A stretch of DNA of 14,211 nt from Planctomycetota bacterium (GTDB lineage Bacteria > Planctomycetota > Phycisphaerae > Phycisphaerales > SM1A02): positions 1,938 to 16,148 of the forward strand of contig QWPU01000025.1 of assembly GCA_003671065.1 (NCBI GenBank), in the 5' to 3' direction. The position numbers and the translations under genes were made by a program. Below are positions 7,669-14,209 of the stretch, one piece after another. Position 1 is the first letter of the stretch; every line of letters starts with the position of its first letter. The notes beneath the pieces were generated by a model. The model had not been told where the DNA came from. It did not search any database and was given only the letters and a program-made list of their open reading frames with translations.

Positions 7669-9156
7669 TCAGTCAGAATCGAATGACCGCGCGCCAAGGT
7701 GTTCGCGCTCGATGCGCTCCGCGCCGCGTTCGTCACCTGTCATGCGCAGCAACGCCGCGAGTTGCTGCCAGCGATTGGTTGCCTCTGGCCACAACTCCGT
7801 CATGCGCTGCGCGTGCGGAATCGCGTTGGCGGGCTGCCCCATCCATGCATACACGTCCGCGAGCATTCGATGCGCGTACGGTGGCTGCCACAATCCATAC
7901 GCGAGCACAAGCTCGAGATGTTCCACGGCTGACGCGCCCGACTCAGAAACAGCGCCAATTCCAGGCTCGAGCGAGCATGCTTGCCAAGCGCGTTGTCCCT
8001 GCGCTTCGTGCCAACGAATCCACGCGGAGTGCGTCACGAACACGAACACTGTGACCATGAGCACCCACCAGACTCTGCCCGATCGCGTGATTCGTCGATG
8101 AAGGCGCAACTGCACGCGCGCGACGCGCAAGTTTTCATTCGTCCACATCCGCATGCTCATCACAGCGCACCATCCCAGCAGAAGTCCAATGCCAACAGCG
8201 AGGAAGAGCGGAAGCTCGCCGTACAAACTTCGAAAGATGAGCACACCCAGAGCGGTCGTGCCGAGCAGCGACACATCTTCGCGCCACATCCACGCGTTCG
8301 GCGATCGATTCGCGTTTCCGATGGACCGCAGCAAACTCGGTGCGCCGAATCCCCAACTGAGCGCATTGCGCGGACAGATCTTGGTGCAGTCGAGGTCCTT
8401 CAAACAGTTGGGAGAAACGACACGGCCATGCTGCGCGATCTCCTCGTGTACGCGAATGTGCGTCGTGCACACGGTCGTGCAGAGTCCACACTGATCACAA
8501 TCACCTGTCAGTCGAATGCCGCCAATCGAAACTCGATCGACGATGGAAAATGCCGCGCCATATGGACAGGCGAAGCGACAGAACGACCTCGTTCCCAACA
8601 GCCACACAAGAACTCCGCCGCACACAAGAAACGTCGCGCCAGCAACCCAAGGTCCTGGGAGATTGCGCAGGAAATCTGAGGTCACGAGCGAACCAAGCCC
8701 ATCTTCGTCTGTCGTCACGCGAAGCCCTGCCCATGGTTGCTTGAACCACAACCGTTCGACTTGCGGCCACGCAAACATGTAGAAGGCAACCGACAATCCA
8801 ACAAGTGGCGCAAGCCGCGAACGAACTGGTCGCGGACGAATACCCACGCGTTCAAGCAGCCACGCCGCGCCGTCTTGCAACGCGAGCACATGACAGCCCC
8901 ATGAACAGAAGAATCGCCCGAACACGAACACACTCAACACGATGAGCGCCATCAAGATTCCACCGACGGTGATGACGCCTCGTTCAAGCGTGTACATCGA
9001 CTCGTTGAGTTCGAGCGGTGCCACGGTGCGGCCGGCAAGCAACCAATGTGCGATGTGCGCAGCAATCACGAGGTGAACCACGAGCAGCACAAGCGCGCGC
9101 GCGCGTCCATGTCGCGCAGCACGCGCCTTCGCCGCGGACACTGTCAGCACAACCAA
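7669..9156 (-). CDS. NosH/NosR/NapH-like membrane polyferredoxin with C-terminal TPR-like region
   Basis: Members of this group pass electrons from quinol toward periplasmic reductases. Residue numbers here count from the upstream TTG at 9201. Helices at about 36-56, 77-97, 131-146 and 186-203 surround two CxxxC membrane motifs, F-C-S-W-G-C (99-103) and F-C-R-F-A-C-P (208-213). A [4Fe-4S] motif Cys235-x2-Cys238-x2-Cys241-x3-Cys245 follows. A second cluster has Cys266, Cys272 and Cys276-Pro, with Asp where a fourth Cys might be expected. Two or three more helices come next (to about 392), then a helical TPR-like tail (about 425-505). I set the start at TTG 9156 because GGAGGTGA lies at 9168-9161, 7 bases before it counted from GGAGG. 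ATG 9177 and TTG 9201 are alternatives without well-spaced sites; 9201 would overlap the upstream gene by 20 bases. No separate NosG gene is seen. Confidence 0.85.
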   Translation of the reverse strand: MVVLTVSAAKARAARHGRARALVLLVVHLVIAAHIAHWLLAGRTVAPLELNESMYTLERGVITVGGILMALIVLSVFVFGRFFCSWGCHVLALQDGAAWLLERVGIRPRPVRSRLAPLVGLSVAFYMFAWPQVERLWFKQPWAGLRVTTDEDGLGSLVTSDFLRNLPGPWVAGATFLVCGGVLVWLLGTRSFCRFACPYGAAFSIVDRVSIGGIRLTGDCDQCGLCTTVCTTHIRVHEEIAQHGRVVSPNCLKDLDCTKICPRNALSWGFGAPSLLRSIGNANRSPNAWMWREDVSLLGTTALGVLIFRSLYGELPLFLAVGIGLLLGWCAVMSMRMWTNENLRVARVQLRLHRRITRSGRVWWVLMVTVFVFVTHSAWIRWHEAQGQRAWQACSLEPGIGAVSESGASAVEHLELVLAYGLWQPPYAHRMLADVYAWMGQPANAIPHAQRMTELWPEATNRWQQLAALLRMTGDERGAERIEREHLGARSFDSD

Positions 9157-9160
9157 TGCC

Positions 9161-9168
9161 TCACCTCC
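9161..9168 (-). promoter_or_regulatory. Strong Shine-Dalgarno sequence that decides the start of the polyferredoxin gene
   Basis: The minus strand reads GGAGGTGA here, a full match to the 16S anti-Shine-Dalgarno core, with 7 bases between GGAGG and TTG 9156. The upstream candidates at ATG 9177 (GAGGAG directly abutting) and TTG 9201 lack proper spacing. Confidence 0.5.
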
Positions 9169-9181
9169 GCGCCTCATCTCC

Positions 9182-10981
9182 TCATCCCGTCCAACGCGCA
9201 AGAAGGTGCGCGAGATCCTGCGCGTCCACTGTCCGATCGCCGTTCAAATCTGCGGGAGAATCATGAGAACCCCACGCATTCAACAGCTCGGTCAAGTCTT
9301 GCGCATCGACCGCGCCGTTGCCATCGATGTCGCCAAGCAGCACGGGCGCGACCTTCAGCGCAGCAGTGGTCATCGGAATCGGAGCACCGCGATCCGTGGC
9401 GTTCCACAATGACCAGAGCGTGGCTCCCGTGTTGTCCGTCACGTTCGCGTCGCGAAGGTGTTCGATGTAGGCGCGCGGTAAATTCTGATAGAGCACCGTC
9501 GCCTCGACGCGTGCCGTGTTCTGCACGAGCGCAAAGTACGAATCGTCCCAGTACTGGCCATCCGCGTACACATGTTCCACGACAGGCGCGCCACCAGCTT
9601 CAAACGCCGCGTTGGTAAATCCGCGCGGCGGAATACGGTTGTCCTTTTCAATCGTGTCGGCAAGTGCCATGTGACCAGTCGGACCAGCAGGAAGTCCAGT
9701 CGCCTTCGACGCGAAGGTACTCAGCCCAACATGCATCTCGTAGATTTCAGTGGATGCTTCGTCGAGCGTTGCCGTGAGATCGTCATAGTGCCCGTACTCA
9801 CGCACGAGCGCGCCCTTCGCATTGAACATGCGGACATTGACCCAAATGCGCCGCCCCTCAATGTGGCCCGTGGGAATCTTGTGCCCCGATTCGTTGATCA
9901 CACGCACGCGAAGTGATTGGCCAACCTGCATGAGTTCCATCGAGGCCGCGCGTTGCAACATGTCAATCGATTTGTTGATCGCCGTATCGATCGCCCCTTG
10001 ATTCACATCGGGATCATTGATGCTGTTCAACGCGATCATTTTGAGAACGCCGACGGCCGAACCAGCGAAGGAGTGCTGCGCGACATCGGGGCGATCAGGA
10101 CCAGCGAAGCACGAACTGCCTGCAACGCGCGGCATGTGGCAGTCTTGGCAAGTCGACACGATGGGCGAGCCGACGCCGCCAAATCGTCCACCCATGTCAA
10201 CGCCACCGTTTGCGAAGGCGCTGAGCTTCCACTCGGTGTACGTTCGCTCGAGCGGAAACTGTTGCCACGGATCGGTCGTCGGCGAGCTCGTTGCGAGCGC
10301 GTTGTATCGATAGGTTCCGTTGCGCTGTTTCGTCGTCGCGAGATTGCCAACATCGTGGCATGTGCCACAGAAATCTCCGGAGTTGTGGAATGGCGAGACG
10401 GTCACAGTGTGAAACGCTTGATGATCAATGCGCGGCCCGCGACGCTCACCCGATGGATCAAGCACAAACGCTGCGTTGCCAAAATAGTTTGGCTTGTCAT
10501 CAAGCGAGGCGAGAATCCCTTCATCACTCGCAGGACTGATGCCCGGCTTGAAGATCGGGTCCACCATCGAATGGCAAAAGTGGCAGGACACGCCATCGCG
10601 ATCGTAGCTGTCGAGTGTTGACCCGCTCGCGTTGAGCGCGTGACCTGACACGACCGAGCCAGGAATGTGGCAGCGCATGCAGTAGTAGCCCACGTTGTCA
10701 ACATCCTGATTTGCCGTCGTCATCTGCGCAAGAAAAAGTGGGTCTCGCCCGCCAAGCGCCATGAGGCTTCCACTCCATGCGTCGTAGGGACTTCCCGCGT
10801 CAACCGTCGTGTGGCAGTTCATGCACGAGTGCGAGTCGAAGATCTCATTCGGCGTGGTGTCGCCGACTTGTGTGCCTGGCACGTGGAAGTCTTCGAGCGT
10901 CATCGGAATCGAACCGAACAAGGCGATGGCAACGATCGAAAGCGCGAGCATTGAGAGAGAGCGGCAACGATTCTTGTGCAT
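9182..10981 (-). CDS. Secreted pentahaem cytochrome c with C-terminal dockerin-like tail
   Basis: The 599-residue product has a signal peptide (about 1-28) and five CxxCH haem motifs: C-M-N-C-H (53-57), C-M-R-C-H (101-105), C-H-F-C-H (133-137), C-G-T-C-H (205-209) and C-Q-D-C-H (278-282). Residues about 345-545 carry no haem and look beta-rich. They contain S-G-H-K-I-P-T-G-H-x-E-G-R-R-I-W, a pattern known from other multihaem cytochromes. The tail has two dockerin-type calcium repeats, D-I-D-G-N-G-A-V-D-A-Q-D (551-562) and D-L-N-G-D-R-T-V-D-A-Q-D (578-589), each followed by a leucine-rich helix. The ATG at 10981 has AGGA about 6 bases upstream. It is the first gene of the likely nos transcript, ending 25 bases before the polyferredoxin start. 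A role in electron flow to or from the nos system is inferred from position. No catalytic family is assigned. Confidence 0.85.
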   Translation of the reverse strand: MHKNRCRSLSMLALSIVAIALFGSIPMTLEDFHVPGTQVGDTTPNEIFDSHSCMNCHTTVDAGSPYDAWSGSLMALGGRDPLFLAQMTTANQDVDNVGYYCMRCHIPGSVVSGHALNASGSTLDSYDRDGVSCHFCHSMVDPIFKPGISPASDEGILASLDDKPNYFGNAAFVLDPSGERRGPRIDHQAFHTVTVSPFHNSGDFCGTCHDVGNLATTKQRNGTYRYNALATSSPTTDPWQQFPLERTYTEWKLSAFANGGVDMGGRFGGVGSPIVSTCQDCHMPRVAGSSCFAGPDRPDVAQHSFAGSAVGVLKMIALNSINDPDVNQGAIDTAINKSIDMLQRAASMELMQVGQSLRVRVINESGHKIPTGHIEGRRIWVNVRMFNAKGALVREYGHYDDLTATLDEASTEIYEMHVGLSTFASKATGLPAGPTGHMALADTIEKDNRIPPRGFTNAAFEAGGAPVVEHVYADGQYWDDSYFALVQNTARVEATVLYQNLPRAYIEHLRDANVTDNTGATLWSLWNATDRGAPIPMTTAALKVAPVLLGDIDGNGAVDAQDLTELLNAWGSHDSPADLNGDRTVDAQDLAHLLARWTG

Positions 10982-11001
10982 GCGAGATCCTGTATAAAGG
11001 A

Positions 11002-11025
11002 ATTCCTGATCAATGTATCAGAAAT
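11002..11025. promoter_or_regulatory. 24-bp imperfect palindrome, candidate operator of the nos transcript
   Basis: The minus strand has arms ATT-T-CTGAT and ATCAG-G-AAT around a 6-base centre, with 9 of 12 positions paired. It overlaps the proposed -10 element and the expected start of transcription about 20 bases before the cytochrome ATG, the usual place for a repressor site. The spacing between TGA and TCA is 8, two more than in FNR or CRP sites. An adjoining 10-bp perfect palindrome AGGAATTCCT lies at 10998-11007. Confidence 0.45.
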
Positions 11026-11050
11026 AGAGCATGGCAATCCAACAAGTCAA
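11023..11050 (-). promoter_or_regulatory. Sigma-70-like promoter for the pentahaem cytochrome and nos genes
   Basis: On the minus strand TTGACT (5 of 6 to the -35 consensus; 11050-11045) is followed after 16 bases by TCTATT (4 of 6 to the -10 consensus; 11028-11023). Transcription would begin near 11016, giving a leader of about 35 bases that contains the AGGA site. Sigma-factor preferences in this lineage are uncertain. Confidence 0.4.
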
Positions 11051-11158
11051 GGGACTGACGCTATTTTTTCCCAATTTCGCAGGTGATTTCGTACCGACTG
11101 TGCAGGCAAGGATTCAGGACAAGCCGTCAGCGATGAGCGACCTTGCGTGAGTCGAATC

Positions 11159-11189
11159 CGCCCTCGCCGTCATTGATGCCCTGAGGGCG
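11159..11189 (-). terminator. Possible hairpin after the 2-oxo-acid decarboxylase gene
   Basis: CGCCCTC and GAGGGCG form a perfect 7-bp stem around a 17-base loop, starting 3 bases beyond the decarboxylase stop at 11193. No T-run follows on the minus strand, so a Rho-independent terminator is not demonstrated. The rest of the 211-base gap (10982-11192) holds only the promoter-like and palindromic elements. Confidence 0.3.
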
Positions 11190-11192
11190 CGG

Positions 11193-12890
11193 TCACTTCA
11201 CTTCGCTGGAGGCGGTTGTTGATTCACCGCGAAGTGATTGAAGGAATGCGCGGATGGATGATCCAACCACAGGCATGTCATCACGCGGCGCGACCACTTC
11301 GATCAGCGTGCCACATTGCTCTGATGATGCTTCCAACAGCGCCGTGCGCAATTGTCCGCATGTCTGCACGCGCGTGCTTCGCCAACCCTCGCAACCAAAC
11401 GCGTTCGGCAGCGCGTCGTACTTCCACGGCTGCACATCGTTGTACTCCATGTCTGGATCGGTGCAGAGAATCCGTTCGGTGAGGTACCCCGCGTTGTTCA
11501 CAACAATGATGATGGGCGCGATTCCGAGACGCGCTGCGGTTCCCATTTCTTGCGGACCGAATTGCAATGCGCCTTCGCCTGTCACAATGATCGTTCGCCG
11601 AGTGGGATCAGCGAACGCGCCGCCGATCCCTGCCGACACCGCCCAGCCTACTGAACCCCAAAGCGCCTGATTGATGAAGTCCGCGCCCTTGGGCATTCGC
11701 GCCGCAAGGAGACCCATCGAAATCGTGCCTGTTTCAGCAAACATTTGATCACCCTCGCGGAGAAAACTCTCAATCGCAGGAAAGAGGTAGCCCGCGAGAA
11801 TCGGGCCGTCGCCGCTTCCGACTGGCGCGCCGAGACCGTGCACGGTTGGCCATGAGCAACCGCTACAGCGCGTGCATCGCGCGGTGAGTTCTCGAAGCAC
11901 ATCGCGCATATGCACATCGCGATAGACCGCGGCGCCGACACTCACGGTGGAGCGCGAAATCGTGACGCTTCGCATGCGATCGAGCCGCGCGGTGTAGATC
12001 CCCGTGTTGATGTCGCTGAGGAGCGCACCGAGATTGATGACGAGATCACAGCCCTCCACGAAGTCGCGAACTTCATCGTTGATAAGGGCGCCGCTGTACA
12101 TGCCGCAGAACTGCGCATGCGTTTCATCGAGCGTCGACTTGTCCATCCACATGGACGCGAAGGGCAGACCAGAACGATCGACAAACTGCATCGTCTCCGC
12201 ACGCAGACCGAGGCGCACGACAATGGCGCCGACAAGCACACACGATGATCGAGCGGATGCGATGCGTTCGAGAATCGCATCCACCGCAGCGTGCAGTGTC
12301 TCCTTGTCAGAAGACTCCTTGACAGACGGCTGCGTGCTCATTGGCGGCGCGAGTGCTGAAAGCGGCATCTCCGCGACATCCGCAGGGATGCCGAGATAGA
12401 CCGGCCTGCTGTAGGTCCGCGCGGCAGCGAGACAGCGATCAACTTCGCTCGCCGCGTTCTGCACCGTCAAGATCGATGTTGCGCATGAGACTCGCTCGGA
12501 CATCGCAGCCCACGCGCTGAAGTCGCCATCGCCGAGCGTGTGATGAATGACAGCGCGGCGCGCTTGCGCGGCGACCGATGGCATTCCAACAAGATGCACA
12601 ACCGGCACCCGCTCCGCGCACGCGCCCGCGATGCCGTTCAGCGCGCTCAATTCACCGACACCAAAAGTTGTCGTCAGCACGCCGATGCCGCGCACTCGCG
12701 CATATCCATCGGCCATGTACGCCGCGTTCAATTCATTCGAACAACCAACCCACTGCAGGCGAGCGTCGCGACAGACTGCGTCCGTGATTGGAAACGAATA
12801 GTCGCCAGGCACACCGAAGACATGCTCCGCGCCAGTCTGTGCGAGTCGATCGAGGACGTGCTCAACAACCGTTCGAGGTGCAATCGCCAT
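11193..12890 (-). CDS. Thiamine-diphosphate 2-oxo-acid decarboxylase (pyruvate/indolepyruvate decarboxylase family)
   Basis: The 565-residue product matches decarboxylases that convert pyruvate or a larger 2-oxo acid to an aldehyde and CO2. The N-terminal part has F-G-V-P-G-D-Y (Asp30), S-N-E-L-N-A-A-Y with the cofactor-activating Glu53, and the catalytic pair His116-His117 (H-H-T-L-G-D-G). The C-terminal part has A-E-T-G-T at 385-389 and the cofactor/metal motif G-E-G-A-L-Q-F (438-444) through N-N-A-G-Y-L-T-E (465-472, Glu472). Relatives mostly have G-D-G and N-N-D-G-Y, so the Asp-to-Glu and Asp-to-Ala changes are notable. The substrate cannot be told from sequence. ATG 12890 is chosen because homology begins there; the frame to 13070 is unrelated. 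There is no clear Shine-Dalgarno sequence, and TATAAG ends 6 bases before the ATG, which would fit a leaderless mRNA. Confidence 0.88.
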   Translation of the reverse strand: MAIAPRTVVEHVLDRLAQTGAEHVFGVPGDYSFPITDAVCRDARLQWVGCSNELNAAYMADGYARVRGIGVLTTTFGVGELSALNGIAGACAERVPVVHLVGMPSVAAQARRAVIHHTLGDGDFSAWAAMSERVSCATSILTVQNAASEVDRCLAAARTYSRPVYLGIPADVAEMPLSALAPPMSTQPSVKESSDKETLHAAVDAILERIASARSSCVLVGAIVVRLGLRAETMQFVDRSGLPFASMWMDKSTLDETHAQFCGMYSGALINDEVRDFVEGCDLVINLGALLSDINTGIYTARLDRMRSVTISRSTVSVGAAVYRDVHMRDVLRELTARCTRCSGCSWPTVHGLGAPVGSGDGPILAGYLFPAIESFLREGDQMFAETGTISMGLLAARMPKGADFINQALWGSVGWAVSAGIGGAFADPTRRTIIVTGEGALQFGPQEMGTAARLGIAPIIIVVNNAGYLTERILCTDPDMEYNDVQPWKYDALPNAFGCEGWRSTRVQTCGQLRTALLEASSEQCGTLIEVVAPRDDMPVVGSSIRAFLQSLRGESTTASSEVK

Positions 12891-12896
12891 GCTCGG

Positions 12897-12902
12897 CTTA
12901 TA
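12897..12902 (-). promoter_or_regulatory. Possible -10 element of a leaderless decarboxylase transcript
   Basis: TATAAG on the minus strand lies 6 bases before ATG 12890, so transcription would begin at or within a base or two of the start codon. No good -35 is seen at the usual distance. The same hexamer precedes the dihaem cytochrome gene. Confidence 0.3.
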
Positions 12903-13051
12903 CACGCATCGTCGCGCGTTTCGTGTGCACCCGAGCAGATCCGAAACAAAACTCTTCGGTCTGTAATGCGCGCAGATCTTGTGTTGCGCAGATGCGAGGT
13001 CTACCATCCGACTCACGCTCGGTCCAACGAAGATGGTGCAGTCGGTAGTGA

Positions 13052-13192
13052 GTCTCGGAAGAACAATCAAACGACTTCGACCTCAACGGCGACGGCTCCG
13101 CGCACGCGCCCGACTTGACGATCTTGCTGAGCAAGACGCAGAGGGTGACATCCGACTTCATTGGTAGCGCATCATCAGCGCATGATCATTGA
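13052..13192 (+). pseudogene. Orphan dockerin-repeat remnant
   Basis: In the 295-base gap between two minus-strand genes, a plus-strand frame with no start codon (stop just before 13052, TGA at 13190-13192) reads D-F-D-L-N-G-D-G-S-A-H-A-P-D-L-T-I-L-L-S at 13073-13132. This matches one dockerin-type calcium loop plus helix: Asp, Asn, Asp-Gly and Asp-Leu in the right spacing, then Leu-Leu. The usual ending A-W-G is replaced by K-T-Q, and no protein precedes it in frame. I take it as the decayed tail of a secreted-protein gene of the planctomycete type. It ends inside the 3' end of the P-loop ATPase gene (stop 13186). Chance similarity is possible but the match is specific. Nothing else is recognised in 12891-13185. 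Confidence 0.45.
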
Positions 13193-13821
13193 CCGAACGA
13201 TTCGAACCCATTGGGTTTCCGCGCCGCCTTCACGCGCTCGATCGCTTCGTTCAACTGCTCCAAGCGCTGTTGACGAGAGCCGATCAATTCAATCACCTCG
13301 GGGCCGTTGTGTTGGGGCATCGCGTGATAGCGCCCTTCACGATAAATCTCTTTGAAAATCGCATCCACTTCGGCGCGGTAGTTGAGGTCGATCGGCCGAA
13401 TGCCGTCCGCTTCCATCTCCACTGGCCACTGATCGCACATCGGAACGAAGGCCAGCAGATCGAGATGATCGAGTGACTCTCGCACGGTTGCAACCATCGA
13501 CTCGACGAACGCGTCGTTGATATCAGTGGTTTTTTTATTCGCGGTGTATTGCGAGTACGCGAGATAGTCGATCGGGCAACGGTCAAAAATCACATCATCG
13601 CTGCACTTGGCGTAGCGATACATTCGGCTGATGTTGTAATACAGCTGGATGCCGTTGTGCAGTTTGGTTGATGCGTCGCGGAAGAGGATTTCATAGGGGC
13701 CGTACAGACCCAGCGCGCGATACGGCTCTTCTTCGCGCTTGAAATGCGGGCAGTGCGCGATCCAGTCATTGACGACTGTTGACTTTCCAACCGAGTGGGA
13801 ACCTGAGATTGCAATACGCAT
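13186..13821 (-). CDS. Small P-loop ATPase/kinase-like protein (AAA_28, NadR-kinase-like)
   Basis: The 211-residue product begins M-R-I-A-I-S-G-S-H-S-V-G-K-S-T, a Walker A motif at 7-15 placed at the extreme N-terminus as in nucleotide and nucleoside kinases. D-V-I-F-D-R-C-P-I-D-Y (76-86) is the usual D-R-x-P-x-D segment that follows strand 3 in this group. The C-terminal half is helical and charged, with V-I-E-L-I-G-S-R-Q-Q-R near 176-186, where such kinases often end in an L-x-G-x-x-x-x-R lid/base segment. Its substrate cannot be inferred. ATG 13821 is chosen because the P-loop starts there. The frame extends to a TTG at 13947, but that stretch lacks the fold and has no ribosome site. There is no clear Shine-Dalgarno sequence at 13821. 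No link to nitrous oxide respiration is evident. Confidence 0.78.
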   Translation of the reverse strand: MRIAISGSHSVGKSTVVNDWIAHCPHFKREEEPYRALGLYGPYEILFRDASTKLHNGIQLYYNISRMYRYAKCSDDVIFDRCPIDYLAYSQYTANKKTTDINDAFVESMVATVRESLDHLDLLAFVPMCDQWPVEMEADGIRPIDLNYRAEVDAIFKEIYREGRYHAMPQHNGPEVIELIGSRQQRLEQLNEAIERVKAARKPNGFESFGQ

Positions 13822-13960
13822 TGTGACTGGAAGTTTACGGCGAGGATCATCCTTCGTTTCGCCCGCAACGATGAACAACTCGATGTTCGCAACGCTCGGC
13901 GAGGTCATGCGTGTCGCGCATGTGAGATGCACCGAGGAGGATTCCAAGCATCGAAACGCG

Positions 13961-14209
13961 TCAGTTGAATTGCGACTCTGCCGTCACGCGCACATTGGAG
14001 AGACTCCAGTAGCTCGGGCCTCCGCAGAGCGACGCCCAAGAGCAATTGCCGGTCGAGTATTGGTTGGATTGGCCAGGCGAATAGCCCTGCCACATCGATC
14101 CGACGAGCCACCAACCCGTTTGCATCGAAGCTGGCAGAAGGCTCATGTCGAGGCCCGCGCCGCCCGCGTTGTTCTGGCACCATGTTTGGCCATCGCCCTG
14201 ATTTGTGCA
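13961..14209 (-). CDS. C-terminal end of an unrecognised secreted protein (partial)
   Basis: The frame enters from the right edge and stops with TGA at 13961-13963, giving 82 residues. It is rich in Gly, Asn, Gln, Ser and Trp and has five cysteines (C-T-N-Q-G-D-G-Q-T-W-C near the start, then S-T-G-N-C-S-W-A-S-L-C-G-G). It ends V-R-V-T-A-E-S-Q-F-N. The composition fits an extracellular, disulfide-bonded domain. No dockerin tail, membrane anchor or known motif is visible, and I do not recognise the family. The competing frame at 13905-14210 is an arginine-rich shadow. The gap to the downstream P-loop ATPase gene is 139 bases and shows no clear promoter. Confidence 0.6.
   Translation of the reverse strand, partial: CTNQGDGQTWCQNNAGGAGLDMSLLPASMQTGWWLVGSMWQGYSPGQSNQYSTGNCSWASLCGGPSYWSLSNVRVTAESQFN

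Noticed and set aside
11061..11070. T-run as a terminator
   Set aside because: The run is on the plus strand, where no gene ends nearby, and no stem precedes it. On the minus strand it is an A-run.
12891..13070. 60-residue N-terminal extension of the decarboxylase
   Set aside because: It matches nothing expected for the family, which normally begins close to the chosen ATG, and it lacks a ribosome site.
12540..13118. 192-residue plus-strand open frame over the decarboxylase start
   Set aside because: Arginine-rich with no motif and antisense to the decarboxylase N-terminus. The dockerin-like match is in a different frame.
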